A DNA stretch of 64,000 nt from Harmonia axyridis (GCF_914767665.1 NC_059505.1:26843506-26907505); one strand, 5' to 3'; numbered from the stretch's first letter, positions 46,575 to 57,635 are shown. Numbers and translations are program-made. The notes: generated by a model from the letters alone, not told the origin.

Positions 46575-47558
46575 TCATTCAGAATAGTTGAATTTGATCG
46601 ATTTGGAGTAATAAATGAAAGTCTCTCTGTAAAACTCAACTTTTATTATTATAAGACTTGCGAACATAATTGAATGAAAAAACGAGAACTGGCAACCTAT
46701 CGTTGATCCTCCAGAACGTTCTTTTTCTGGATAATCACTCAAATAGGTATCGCAGTTCGTATATCTACATACATGAGCTGCTCGAAGTTTTCCATCTGGT
46801 GCTATATGGGTTCCCATAGCCCAATTGCTTATCCAAGTCAGTAATCCTCTTACCGACCTAAATTTGAGAATATCTTTATCTTGTTCGATTAAAATTCCAA
46901 CCAAAGCAATGTACTGCTCATCTCCAACTTTCTGACGACAAAACATCGGACTTCCGAGGTCCACTGTGAGATTTTCACTCCCTCTTGATCTTGTTGTTGT
47001 GATATCAGAGGTAGAGCCGATAACTGGTGTTTCATGAAGCACACGTAATTCAGTTTTATTGAATGTTGTATCATTCATATTACGAAGGATGGCATCATGG
47101 GATTGTTGTAGTGTACTCCATCCAGCTGTATAACAACCGTCAAAGCATGAAGAACAGTATATGCTGACTATACTACTCGAGTTAGAGTTTGTTAGATCTT
47201 CTATTTGGACGATGGCAAAATCTCTTCGAATATCTTCACCGTTGTAGTATTTGTGGTATTTCCACTCAATGTTGTATATCCGTTTAAATTGGTCAGATGA
47301 TATAAATCCATGAGGACCTACTTTTCGAACCTGATCTGCGCAACTTGCAACTGTAAGGAAATGGTTGAAGCTTATTCGGGTTCCTGCACAAGCTCTAGTT
47401 GCTCGTTGATTCGTCTCTATATCAGGTGGGATTAACATAAGAACCATTTCTGGATATTCTAGTTCGTCAGCCATTCTGAACGAAACATTGTTGGTTATAA
47501 TAAAAAAAAGTAAACCAATATATTTCGAAGCAGCTATCTGACACATCTGATCTGACAC
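46575..47558 (-). CDS. Gene A: trypsin-like serine protease homolog, catalytically dead
   Basis: A 327-codon open frame encodes a secreted or membrane-tethered trypsin-fold protein. Residues 5-27 form a signal peptide (core YIGLLFFIIT); Met5 is an alternative start. CAGTRISFNHFLTVASC (57-73) matches the trypsin Cys42-Cys58 loop, but the His position is Ser72. RRDFAIVQI keeps the catalytic Asp (Asp113). CYTAGWS (142-148) is the GWG region. VDLGSPMFC (199-207) replaces GDSGGPL, with Leu201 at the Ser position. WAMGTH ends the domain. So His and Ser are lost and proteolysis is not expected (inference). A hydrophobic run at about 289-310 (FFHSIMFASLIII) could be a membrane anchor, followed by a 17-residue tail. 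It is head to head with gene B. Its partner and pathway are unknown; insect relatives act as cofactors or decoys in protease cascades. Confidence 0.85.
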   Translation of the reverse strand: MSDQMCQIAASKYIGLLFFIITNNVSFRMADELEYPEMVLMLIPPDIETNQRATRACAGTRISFNHFLTVASCADQVRKVGPHGFISSDQFKRIYNIEWKYHKYYNGEDIRRDFAIVQIEDLTNSNSSSIVSIYCSSCFDGCYTAGWSTLQQSHDAILRNMNDTTFNKTELRVLHETPVIGSTSDITTTRSRGSENLTVDLGSPMFCRQKVGDEQYIALVGILIEQDKDILKFRSVRGLLTWISNWAMGTHIAPDGKLRAAHVCRYTNCDTYLSDYPEKERSGGSTIGCQFSFFHSIMFASLIIIKVEFYRETFIYYSKSIKFNYSE

Positions 47559-48255
47559 CAGTATCAGAGGTTTTCTGTGAACTGTAAATTCTCTATCTTG
47601 TTCATAATTTATTTTTCATGATATCCCTGGATAAAAATTAGTATATTTGTTGTTTCGTTATTCTTTGATGAATGTAGTATTATTCCCTATAGTATCTTAG
47701 GCAACATTTCTTCCTTCTTATCTTGGATTGAAAACAGATCCATAATAACATACCATTGCTTCGACGCGTTTCTGTGCTTTTCTCAAAACTCCATTGACAA
47801 CGAAAGTTGATTTTTATTAATGGAATCGATGACAATATAATTTTATCCTCCTGTTTCTGTTGATTACGAACCCACTTTCAATACCACAATGAACAACATT
47901 ATTTTATAATAATATTAAGGTTCAAAATTATTCCATGCATACAGTGAAGAGTTGTATGAGGTATACAAAAGTAATAGCGTATTCGACTGGCAGCACCAGT
48001 GCGAATAAATTCGAATTTTTTTAGAGCTAAATGACATAATCAGCTCGAATTAATTCGAACTGGTGCAACCTGTCGAATACGCTATAAACTGAGAAACACA
48101 GAAATGTTTCGTTTATGACAATCAAATTTCAGATTTGTAAAACGGGCTTTCTTCAAGGAGTTACCAATTCTATGCTCTGTAAATTTTCCATTTTGTCCTG
48201 TTTCCATGGTTACAGCGTCAATTTTGATGTAAGTGAGTTCCTAGTACTTAAAGTC
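47559..48255. promoter_or_regulatory. Shared intergenic region between genes A and B
   Basis: About 0.7 kb separates the divergent starts of A and B, so both promoters should lie here. It contains the MITE at 47975-48084. A possible upstream splice signal pair (tttcag at 48128-48133, gtaagt at 48231) suggests that gene B may have a 5' non-coding exon. No TATA box is compelling. Confidence 0.45.
47975..48084. mobile_element. 110 bp MITE with TA ends, copy 2
   Basis: Sister of 41495-41603: tagcgtattcgactggcagc at the left, its near complement at the right, and the shared caccagtgcgaat core. It sits about 170 bp upstream of the gene B start. Confidence 0.8.
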
Positions 48256-49425
48256 ATGGAGTTATTTCTTACTGTGATTTATTCAACATTCTTTCCTATT
48301 TGTCTCGGATTCTTAACAGAAACAGAGTATCCCTATCTTTTTACCATAGTTTTGAATACAAGATACATACCTGGTCAACAGAAATTAAGAGTTTGTACAG
48401 CAATCGAAGTTGTGGAGAATGAATTCTATCTCCTACCAAAAATCTGCTTCGACAAGCCTTCAAGAAACCTAGAAATGAGAGCAGCTCTTATCCAGCAAAA
48501 AACTTTGAAGTTCACTCCACTTGTATATGAACCATTCGTTTTAAGGTGGGAAACATATTCTCAATTCATCATACTTGAGAAGGCTGAGGATATTAATAGG
48601 CAGATAACAGTTGAAGGGCCAAGCCAAAGAAGTGATGATACAGATAGTGTTGTTTGTAATGCAACAAGTCAGACAAACCAACCGAGTCAAGTCCAAAACC
48701 CAAATGTCCCACCTTTACCTCTTATGAATGAAATCATCAAACCGGATTTAACCATTAATAACCCTACAGGCAGGAAGTTTCTCAATGAGAAAAATTTCGA
48801 CGAGCCACAATTGCATTTACCACCGTTCTTGGAAGATGAAGAAAATTTGCCTCCTAGGGTGTTACTAACTGTACCAAACAGTCCTTTGCTGACTGACTGT
48901 TATACTCTAGGCTGGGGTTCCTTTTTCTCGAAAAAAGAATCCCTTAGAGAACTAGAAGGTTTGGTGTTAAAAAGTGTCAAAATAGATTCGATTCTACCAG
49001 GATCAAGAGATCCTGAGACTGGATTTTTCTTCAGCGAGATTTGGGTAAAGAGAGAAAAGAATGAGAAATTAGTGGAAGATATTGGCAGTCCTCTAGTATG
49101 TAAGGTTAAGAACCGTGGTAATATAGAGGTTATCATAGGATTGTTTATGGGTGGAAACGATTCTTTCAACCATGAAATTGATTACTACCGTTCATTTATG
49201 GGCGAGTTCTATTACATAACCCATTGGGCTATAGGTACTAATGTTTCTATCACTGGGGATCCTTTAACTTGGACACTATGGCCTGTAGAGTATGACGAAG
49301 AGCCTAGATCGAAAGGAGTTCTTCTAAATGTTGACACAGAGTTATTGTATTGCGCAATAACTGTTATTATTGTATTTAAATCATGGCAGAAACATTCTTA
49401 TTGTTCAGAGACTAATTTGATTTGA
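48256..49425 (+). CDS. Gene B: trypsin-fold pseudoprotease with an inserted linker
   Basis: The chosen start (Met at 48256) gives 389 residues with a signal peptide MELFLTVIYSTFFPICLG. The frame stays open upstream to an ATG at 48115, but that extension has no signal-like character. Cys47 and Cys64 bracket the first loop (VCTAIEVVENEFYLLPKIC); the His position is Ile63. The Asp region reads YSQFIILEK with Gln103 at the Asp position. TDCYTLGWGSFF is the GWG region. VEDIGSPLVC has Ile276 at the Ser position. All three catalytic residues are lost. Relative to gene C a linker rich in Asn, Gln, Pro and acidic residues, about 60 residues longer, lies between the Asp region and the GWG region. WAIGTNVS ends the domain; a hydrophobic LLYCAITVIIVF segment near the C-terminus may anchor it. 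AATAAA occurs at 49711. Function unknown; paralog of C. Confidence 0.85.
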   Translation: MELFLTVIYSTFFPICLGFLTETEYPYLFTIVLNTRYIPGQQKLRVCTAIEVVENEFYLLPKICFDKPSRNLEMRAALIQQKTLKFTPLVYEPFVLRWETYSQFIILEKAEDINRQITVEGPSQRSDDTDSVVCNATSQTNQPSQVQNPNVPPLPLMNEIIKPDLTINNPTGRKFLNEKNFDEPQLHLPPFLEDEENLPPRVLLTVPNSPLLTDCYTLGWGSFFSKKESLRELEGLVLKSVKIDSILPGSRDPETGFFFSEIWVKREKNEKLVEDIGSPLVCKVKNRGNIEVIIGLFMGGNDSFNHEIDYYRSFMGEFYYITHWAIGTNVSITGDPLTWTLWPVEYDEEPRSKGVLLNVDTELLYCAITVIIVFKSWQKHSYCSETNLI

Positions 49426-50105
49426 GGAAGAATTTTGGTATAAGCCCAAATAATAGATATTTCATATATTCATGAAGTTCTGAATGTTCTGCTTCTTCGA
49501 CACTATAGGTATATCAGTTGTTATGATCCATAATCAACTGAAATATTCATAGTTCTTAAAATTAACTTTTTTTCAGTACTAATTTACGTTGTAAATGCTT
49601 TTTCGTGAGAATAGAGCAATCTCACTTTTGCCATCAGTATACCTAATATTGGAAAGATTCAAGAATTATGTTGAAGAATTATTGTTGTAGTTAAGCTTTA
49701 GCTTTTTATAAATAAAATGGTTACTTTCTAATTCTTTTTTTTCTCATCCCGATCCTCCTATGTGAGTCCTCTGATGCTTAAAGCTTCATTCTGACAATTG
49801 ATCTGATAACTAAAGAAGTACTCGAAGTTTTAACGATAACATTATTATGAGAGAATTCTGATTCATAAACAAGAAGGAAAGAGAGAAAAAATAGGCAAGT
49901 TAAAACTGAATCGATTACCTACTGACGCTTAAAATGGTTCAAAATTTTCTTGAAAACGGTAGAAGTAGATTGAATAATTGAAGTTTCTGTGGTATTTATT
50001 GATGATAAGTTATTGGTTATTAGTAGTATGGGCGAGCCCATAGGGATAGTCAAAGAAAATGACAAAAAAAATTAGTATCATTCAATTTTGACATAATTTC
50101 AAAAT
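49426..50105. other. Intergenic between genes B and C
   Basis: Holds the likely 3' UTR of gene B (AATAAA at 49711-49716) and the gene C promoter region. No TE or repeat recognised. Confidence 0.5.
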
Positions 50106-51104
50106 ATGTCTTGCCTATTGAAACAGTTCGGAATCATTTTTCTGTCACTATCTTTATCACATGAAAACATCCATAAGAGACTAGAGGATTTTTCTTACAT
50201 CCACCTCATAGTTTTATCTCCCCAATATGTTCCCAAACAACAGAATTGGAAAGTTTGTAGTGCTATCTTACTTGTTGAAGATTTGTTTTATATAACGGCC
50301 AAGGAATGCTTCGACGAAGTGCTACATAATAGGAACGTCAAAATAGCCATTATAAGAAGGGAGAGACCCTCCTTCGAAGTGCTTGTTTATGAAGATTTCA
50401 CTATGAGATCAAAAGATTTGCAGAGTTTCGTCGTTCTCCAAAAGAATGGAATCGAACTAGTGGTTGAGAAAAGTACCACAAAGGAGCTTAGAAGTCTTTT
50501 TTCAAAGAATCCTTACGAGATAGATAATCTTGATTACCCGAGAGTTCTTCTGACACATGCTGATCATCCTAGTTTCACCCATTGTTTTTGCTTGGGTTGG
50601 GGTACTTTCAACAAAGTCTATCAAAATCTTAGCGAAATGAACCTAGAATTTTCGTCTTATGAGGTTCACTCAACTAGACGCAAACCAGACAGGGAGATCT
50701 TGGTTGAATGGGGTGATGGTGACAAAAATGTCGAAGATTATGGTAGTCCTCTCTTGTGCGAAATGAGGCACGGTGACGTTGTGGAAGTTTCGGCTGTTGT
50801 AGGAGTCTTCACTGGAGGTGACTCAAAGGTCGACCTGTTGGACTACGGTTTGGTTACATACAGATCCTTCAGTGATACTCTTGAGCCTTTGACACGATGG
50901 GCCATAGGTACCAATGTTTCAGTCGGCCTAAATCTTAAGGAATGGACTTTATGGCCAATAAACCCCGAACATGTGGGTTATCACCCAGCCAATGAAAAAA
51001 AGAGAGCAAGCAGTAGTGGTGATGTTTTAACGGTCTATAAGTTTATTCCAGAAATTTGTTCCGTTTTGTATTCTATTGTTTTCTTGTTCAGCCATTGTTA
51101 TTAG
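50106..51104 (+). CDS. Gene C: trypsin-fold pseudoprotease
   Basis: 332 residues in one exon. MSCLLKQFGIIFLSLSLSHE is a signal peptide. VCSAILLVEDLFYITAKECF carries the Cys51-Cys68 pair with Glu67 at the His position. The Asp region reads LQSFVVLQK with Ser107 at the Asp position. THCFCLGWGTF (158-168) is the GWG region. VEDYGSPLLC (209-218) has Tyr212 at the Ser position, so the full triad is lost. TRWAIGTNVS closes the domain and the Cys-poor tail ends in a hydrophobic VLYSIVFLFSHCY, compatible with a GPI signal or membrane anchor (inference). It shares YVPxQQ, RVLLT, CxxLGWG, ED-GSPL-C and WAIGTNVS with gene B and lies 680 bp behind it on the same strand: a tandem duplicate. Possible poly(A) signal ATTAAA at 51301. 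Confidence 0.85.
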   Translation: MSCLLKQFGIIFLSLSLSHENIHKRLEDFSYIHLIVLSPQYVPKQQNWKVCSAILLVEDLFYITAKECFDEVLHNRNVKIAIIRRERPSFEVLVYEDFTMRSKDLQSFVVLQKNGIELVVEKSTTKELRSLFSKNPYEIDNLDYPRVLLTHADHPSFTHCFCLGWGTFNKVYQNLSEMNLEFSSYEVHSTRRKPDREILVEWGDGDKNVEDYGSPLLCEMRHGDVVEVSAVVGVFTGGDSKVDLLDYGLVTYRSFSDTLEPLTRWAIGTNVSVGLNLKEWTLWPINPEHVGYHPANEKKRASSSGDVLTVYKFIPEICSVLYSIVFLFSHCY

Positions 51105-53121
51105 ATTATATAGATCATTGACCATAGACCATACCCAAAATGAAAAAATGATCGATTGATACTATCAAGTTGAAAAGCATTTGCAGAACTTTCACGTAAA
51201 ATGATCAGAAAATGACTGTATGCTACACGAGAGACACTGTATATTTCATGCGTATTTTGGTTATTTTCATGTTAAATTCTTCTTTCTTATATTGAATGGA
51301 ATTAAAATAAGAACAATGAATAATTTTTGCTATATTTCAATTCGTTCTATTACAATTCGTTCTAATTCATTCTAATGGATGTAAAAAATATTGTACTTAT
51401 TACCAGATATTCGGGTTTCGTCTCAATGGCACAATTAACTTCGAAAATATGAAGAGCTTCACATTTTGAATTTTAGTAGATACCTATGATAACATTTGCA
51501 TGTTTGAACTGTGGTGACTCTTTACTAGCTCGAGAGATGGCGTCGAAGGATGCGTAATTCTCGGAAGAACTGAACCGCTTTATACGTAAACCTAACCATT
51601 CTACGGCAAAGTTACCTCGTTCCGTAATTGAGATCGGGTGTATAAGGCAGAGAACACTGAGTTGGCGCTTCCATCGATGGCCCTATGATGAAACACCACA
51701 GTCCGAAACAGGGCGTACTATAAAAATTGACTGAGGAAGCTTCATCAAAGAAAAATGTTATTATTTATTTCCATTTTGAATCTCAAACTTATATCAAACT
51801 CTGACGCAGGGTACTTTCGAATATTGCAGTCCTAGGATTTAATGTCAAATTTGAAGTTTTAACACGCAGAACAAAATATTTGGTCCAAATCTAATATCAT
51901 CCCTTATTAAGATGGGCAGACAAGGTGATGCTTGTCAAGCTAACGTCAACCTTTTTCTGCTACTTGGCATTGGTTGTTTTCAAAATTTTCTTTTCTTATG
52001 GAACTCCGTGAAACCACTCAGAAACTTAGTGCTTGTTACGAGTCGTGTTCTGTATAGGCTGCATATAGTTGGAATAAATAAATAATCTTCATTGGAATGG
52101 ATGAAGAAGACGAGTCAGTTTGTTTTCAAGACCATCTCGCCCTCCATATCTGTCATATATTGATTATTTTGAAGTGACGAAGAAAGTAATTCGATCACAA
52201 ATTATTCATTACATCAACCTAATGTAACTGAAATTAGAAAATTTAAATACTTGTTTCCAAGAACAAACATATATTATTTCTTCATGAAAAAGGCACTGAA
52301 CGTCAGAAAAAAAAATGCTCCTTTCGATTCTCGGTTCTTTTTAGAATTACAACCTGGAGAAAAATGAAGACGGACGAGTTTACATTATCCTTTGGCTTTT
52401 TCAAATGACATGAAACGAAGAATATAAATAAAACAGAATAAACGGTACATGGAACAGCGCTGAATATCACTACGTCATAAAAAGTTTTTGCATGGGATTT
52501 CCCAGTCGAGTAGATATCATGCATTGTAAATTAACCTCAAATGGAATTCTTTGTGTTGTACAAGATGAACTATGCGGCGTGTATGAAATAAGAATAGGAA
52601 ATAAGTGCAGTTTCTCTGAACCGTGTGCATATGAATATTTTAATGTGATGGCCGTTTTTGTTAGAAATGAAGAAATTCTGTTTCATCTCAGTATAGTTGA
52701 GATGTTTCATTCAAATCAACCACATTTGTTGATCAATTTAAATTTAGATTTGAACAAAAAACGAAAACCATCATACAACTCAAGTACAATTGATGGTATC
52801 CCAATTAATTGATTACACGCTTCCATTTGATTTTTCCACAATTTATGAAGAATTTCAGAACTTTCCTGATTTGACTTGTTTTGCAATTTTGCAGTACTTC
52901 ATACAACAATAGTTTGAATGTGATTAAAGAACAATGCATTCAAAATCAAATTGAAGTATGATATATTTTCAAATATTCGCGAACAAAGATGCCATAAAAA
53001 TTGTTTACATCGCAGGTGTTCACTGATTTGTATAACTCGAATCGTAAAATGGAAGTCCTAAGTGAGTTTGTCACGAGTGGTGTTACACATTCAAATAAAC
53101 CGTGTCTCTAAGAATCGACTA
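51105..53121. other. Non-coding stretch with one unrecognised open frame
   Basis: The frame at 52492-52812 (+, 106 codons, MGFPSRVDIMHCKLTSNG start) holds five Cys but no signal peptide and no known domain; it may be chance or an orphan exon. 51530-51720 is GC-richer and unexplained. Confidence 0.35.
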
Positions 53122-53885
53122 TACACTGTGTCCGTAAAGTATGGAACACATTCATTTTTAGCTAAACAGACCATTTTAAGAAATAATCCTGAAACACGTC
53201 AATCTTTCATTTTAATTTACCGTATTTTAAAATAAACTAAAATATACAGGGTGAATTACTTTCGAGTAATGACGTCACCGTCATTTTTTTCAAATGGAAC
53301 ACCCCCATTCTGTCTCAATTTTCCGATTACTCCAGCTGAGCTGATTCCTAAAATGTATCACATGTTGATTCCAATTGGTACATGGTGGACAAAAATATAA
53401 TAGTTTTTTGTTGCTCATAAAGTAACGCGTAACATTCTTTATTAGATAAATTAACAATATCATCAAAAATACTTATTGTCTAGCGGCAGTAAACAAATAA
53501 TGACATTTCATAAAAAACTAGACGACTATGTTTTTTTTAAATTGATAAGAAATAATTTCTTTCATATTCTGTCTGCTAGTCCACAAGTACCAAACGTGTT
53601 TGGGAACAGCTTATTTTTATTAATCTAAAAATGTAACAAATTACAGGGTGTTACATTCAAATCAATTGCCGCTAGACAATAAGTATTTTTGATAATATTG
53701 TTTATTCAACTAATAAATAATGTTACGCGTTACTTTATGAGCACACACAAAACTATTGTATTTATATTAGATCATTTTTTTAAAATACGGTAAATTAAAA
53801 AAAAAAGACATGTTTCAGGATTATTTCTTAAAAATGTCTGTTTAGCTTAAAATGAAATTGTTCCATACTTTAGGAACATAGTGTA
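53122..53885. mobile_element. 764 bp foldback element
   Basis: Outer arms of about 115 bp: tacactgtgtccgtaaagta at 53122 and its close complement (actttaggaacatagtgta) ending 53885, sharing gctaaacaga, aagaaataatcctgaaaca and aatttaccgtattttaaaa. A second inner pair, at about 53410-53510 and 53655-53755, shares cataaagtaacgcgtaac and acttattgtctagcggca. Together they make a nearly complete hairpin. TA at each edge suggests TA targeting. Non-coding. Confidence 0.8.
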
Positions 53886-54073
53886 TAATATATGCAACAA
53901 AAAAATGAACAGAAAAAGGCTATTCTTTGAAAAAATTCTTATAAAAAACTGAAAACACCAAAGTTCAAAAACTAGAAGTCATCCAAGAATAGTAGTTGTT
54001 GATAATTCTTAGTCGTTCCATACGTCGTTTTTGACCCGCTTAAAGCATGGTTCACACACTCCCATATATCGTA

Positions 54074-54210
54074 TCAATTTCTTGGAATGAGACCTGGGGG
54101 AAGGAACTGCTTAAGTTTTTCAGCCTTTTCCTTATCTGTGATAACTAAGGTGTACAGGAATCTTGAGCACCTAACTTTGAATTTGGTGTTATCCACATTT
54201 TTGATTGAGT
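54074..54210 (-). pseudogene. Ribosomal protein L38 fragment
   Basis: The minus strand reads VDNTKFKVRCSRFLYTLVIT, then DKEKAEKLKQFLPPGL, which is the C-terminal half of the eukaryotic 60S protein eL38 with one visible change (Ser to Phe in LKQSLPPG). The last residues diverge (IPRN and stop instead of the usual Val-Lys-Glu-Leu-type end), and the N-terminal half is absent. Before the match lies SIKN, where the gene has a Lys-Lys-Asn stretch, with a base lost. There is an acceptor-like aatacag just upstream. A truncated retrocopy or a displaced exon is likely; it is not a functional gene. Confidence 0.75.
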
Positions 54211-54639
54211 TCTGTATTGTTCCAACAAATCGAAAGAGTTGCGTACAGCTAGCACGATTTGATAAATTGTAACGATTTATTTTCAACAAGACGGTGGTAC
54301 TTGCCACACAGGTAATGAAATAATCACAATTTTACTAGAAACATTTTCTTGCCGTGAATGTTATTGAAGGGGCGAAACAAAGGGGACTACCGTTTGTCTG
54401 CTCACCAGTTGGCACCACTTTTGCTGTTATTTTAATTCGCTTAATTTGGCTCTCTTTTCAACTCCGCTTTTAAAGCAGTTATATTCATTGAACCATTATT
54501 CATGATTGCTATTATTCAACAAACAAACCAACAAAAACTTTATTCACCAAAAATCATCATTTACGTTTTGTTCACAATGAAGTTGGGAAAAATCGAGGGA
54601 AAACCAACAGAATGAAATTGCAGACATATCAAATCTGAG

Positions 54640-55420
54640 CTATTTCAGCAAAAAACCTAGGACAGTGTAGGGTTCATATCGAATTAAAAGGCTGTGGACC
54701 ACTTCGCGAAATTTTTTGAAATTGTCAATTTCTCTTATATGTCTTGGTATTGCATTGTACAATTTAATGCACATATACATACAAGATCTTTCGGTGGAAG
54801 TAAATCTATGCTGAGGATAAATGAAATAAACGTTTCTTGTATCATATGGACGTATCCTTCTGAACTTTTTCAAGTATTGCGGCAATTTGAAGACAAATTG
54901 AAGGCATTTGAATGTGTAAAGAGCAGGTAGGGTTACTATTAACAATTACAATTAATGTAAATATTTATTGAAAACTACAAAAAACCTCCTTATGATTGTT
55001 AAATATCATCTATAAATAATGACATTTGAAAATTCAAAATATCGGAGACCTCACGCTACACTAGAACCTCTAGCGGCGAATTAATTAACAATAGCCTCCA
55101 TTGGCCACCGTGATCTTATAGATATAGATCTTTACATACAGAATATTGATATTGCATTTGAATCAATATGACACAAAATGATTGATGTTATCGGCAGTTC
55201 ATACCTTGCGTAAGTTATGTTCTGCTTGTGTTATGTGCACAAAAAAAAGGCGCTCAAAAAGACTGCCTTGTGGAACCCCATTTATTCATAAAACATTTTT
55301 CTATCATCTGATAATGAAGTTCACCGCAAGCATATTGAAACTCAAGCCTAGCAAAATCCTAATTATCACCTCTGATCGAATTCACGAATCCTCGATAACA
55401 ATGAAATTATTCTGAACCCA
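54640..55420 (-). pseudogene. LINE reverse transcriptase relic with C-terminal tail
   Basis: An RT box reading ST-RQSF/GVPQGSL-type text lies at about 55265-55285 on the minus strand. The tail at 54945-54640 reads FRRIRPYDTRNVYFIYPQHR, FTSTERSCMYMCIKLYNAIP, RHIREIDNFKKF. This pattern (RPYxTRN, TERSxxYxxIKLYNxLP) is the C-terminus of a group of insect non-LTR polyproteins different from the copies at 18-19 kb. The region in between is scrambled. Confidence 0.65.
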
Positions 55421-57635
55421 ACATGTACGTATTTCACGGTCCAACCTTTCGTTAGATTGGTATTAATAGATCCGAAGTGCTGTTAATTGATGGAATGATC
55501 TGAAATGTGACCGACGATTCCATAATTGGGCGTGGGTTAATAGAATAATGTTGATCTTAGCAATCAGACGCATTTAGGATGACATCACTCGTTTGTCGTC
55601 TTCTGATCCAAGAAAGTAATATATTTATGCTTCACTGCTCATAAGTCAGGATAAGTCGATGTAATATTGATCGACAGAATAATAGACGGCATCATTCTGG
55701 GAGCTCCACCTATGCAAATTTTCTTCGATGTTCATGTCATCGTTACCCTTGATATATTTGAAACATACGATAAAGTTTATTATAATGCCCTCCTTGAAAA
55801 AGATGCGACTGGCTTTTAGAATTCTGCCTGATTCAACTTGATATTTCAGATCATAAATTTCAACAACCATTTCTGATAGCAGTTGCAGTTTCATAGTAAA
55901 TGGATAAAATCTGAAGATGTATTTGTGATCATGATCTGCCTATTTAAACGTAAAACCTATCCTGCCAAATATTTTGCTACTTTACGATAGTAAAAACCAA
56001 AGTTATAAGGCATTATTTGAATCCCTGTAAAAGGTACCTTTTTGAAAACTCTGTCCTTGAGATTAGAGTCAATCCGAATTATGCTTTGAAACTAGTGAAA
56101 GGAGAGACAATAACTAAAATCAGGTCTGAACTGGTACAGTAACAAAATTTTATTTTCTAAAAATATCAAGAATGAAACGTTGATCTGCTGGCCAAAAGTT
56201 ATCCCATGATGAGCAGCGAGAAGAAAATATTAGGTTTTCATTACATAAGAATATCAATAAAAATAGTGTCATTGATGATGTCCCTCTTCTGGTATCTTAA
56301 TGCTTTATTTCACTACGTTCAGTCCCAGTTCAAACAGAATAGAATCGATGAAAATAGTGCACAAATTTCTCATACTAAACTATGGAATCTTCTTGCTTTG
56401 AAGAAGTGGACAACACTTCTGCTAACATGTTTTTTTTTCTAAGGTAACTTAAAAAACCTACTCAATAAATTGTATTCCCAAGTACTTCAATTTATAAATA
56501 TTCAATGAGCTGTTTGTATACAGTAATTGGAAAATATTAACTCTTCATAGTTAAGTAGGAGGCTCCATTCTGAGTCCATTTTCCACTGCTTCAATACACG
56601 TCCTTTCACATCAATTGAAAGACACTAATTTTTTATTCCACTCATTCTTGTTTCGAAGTTTCAAAACACTGGTTTTAGTTCAACGCAAATTTAAGGAAGA
56701 CACAGTTACAGAAGTCACAGAAGAGAGTGCTACAACTTGGCACAGAAGAGCCACAGCTACAACTTCGAATTACCGAGTGGACCAAAAACAATTGAGTTTT
56801 TTCCATTTATCGAGTATTAATCAAAGGATCTGGAAAGAACTTCATATTATTGACAGATTCAAATTATCTAGTGTCAAATTATCGAGAATCGACTGTATAT
56901 GTATTCTCTAATCTCACCTGAATATTAAGCCTCAAAGTTTCCATTCCCTTAAACTTTCCCTAGTTCCACTTAAATCATTTAGTCTATCAAGCTCCTTTTT
57001 TTTTCGTCTAGGATAGAACATTTTCAACTATGTTATTTCCATAATTCATGCACCTATAACAAGTTGAAATCTTTCTCAACTAACCTTACCTGAAGGCGTT
57101 TCGTAATCCAAGAATCGACAGTTGCCTACAGCTACCCTTGAAGGCTATCAGAAATTATAGATCACGAAGGGATTTCCAATATTCCAATTTTAGTTTTAAG
57201 TTTCTCTGCAGAAGATAGAAATGCCAAAGTACAACCAAACATTAGATAAGAGCTTTAGGGCGGGTATTATAAAGATGTTTTTTATGTCAATGAAATGGTT
57301 ATTTTAAGCTCTATTGAAATATGTAGAGAAATATACGGGGTATTCCATTTGAAAAAAAATCATAGCGACTTCTCATAAAATATCAGTTTGCTGAAAATTC
57401 AATTAACGTCAATGAGTTCTACGTGAAAAATTACTGCAAGAATGTTTTTGAAGAAATGAAAAATTTTCAACAGAAGAAAATTTACAGAAATATTTCGAAA
57501 ATGAACATTTTCAAAAACACCCGGTATCGAGTGTTATTCAATTTGGCACACCCTGTACAAACAGCTGGCTAACTTGAAAAACTATATACCTAAGTATAGT
57601 AATAACTTATTAAAAAATAGAAAGGAAGTGGGTCC
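55421..57635. other. Non-coding stretch, nothing firmly recognised
   Basis: A 98-codon frame at 56615-56911 and a 78-codon frame at 56206-56442 have no known similarity. The text at 56860-56900 (aaattatcgagaatcgactg) resembles the ends of some Tigger/pogo elements, but no partner end was found. Confidence 0.35.

Noticed and set aside
48115..48255. Upstream ATG of gene B as the start
   Set aside because: The 47-residue extension has no signal peptide at its start, and the internal Met at 48256 is followed by a clear one; possible splice signals lie in the extension.
46575..51104. Calling genes A-C active trypsin-like proteases
   Set aside because: The Ser and His positions are replaced in all three, so only the fold, not the activity, is supported.
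52492..52812. 106-codon frame as a fourth cluster member
   Set aside because: It lacks the signal peptide and every shared motif of genes A-C.
56850..56910. Tigger/pogo terminal repeat
   Set aside because: The wording is suggestive, but no opposite end or TA-bounded element was found nearby.
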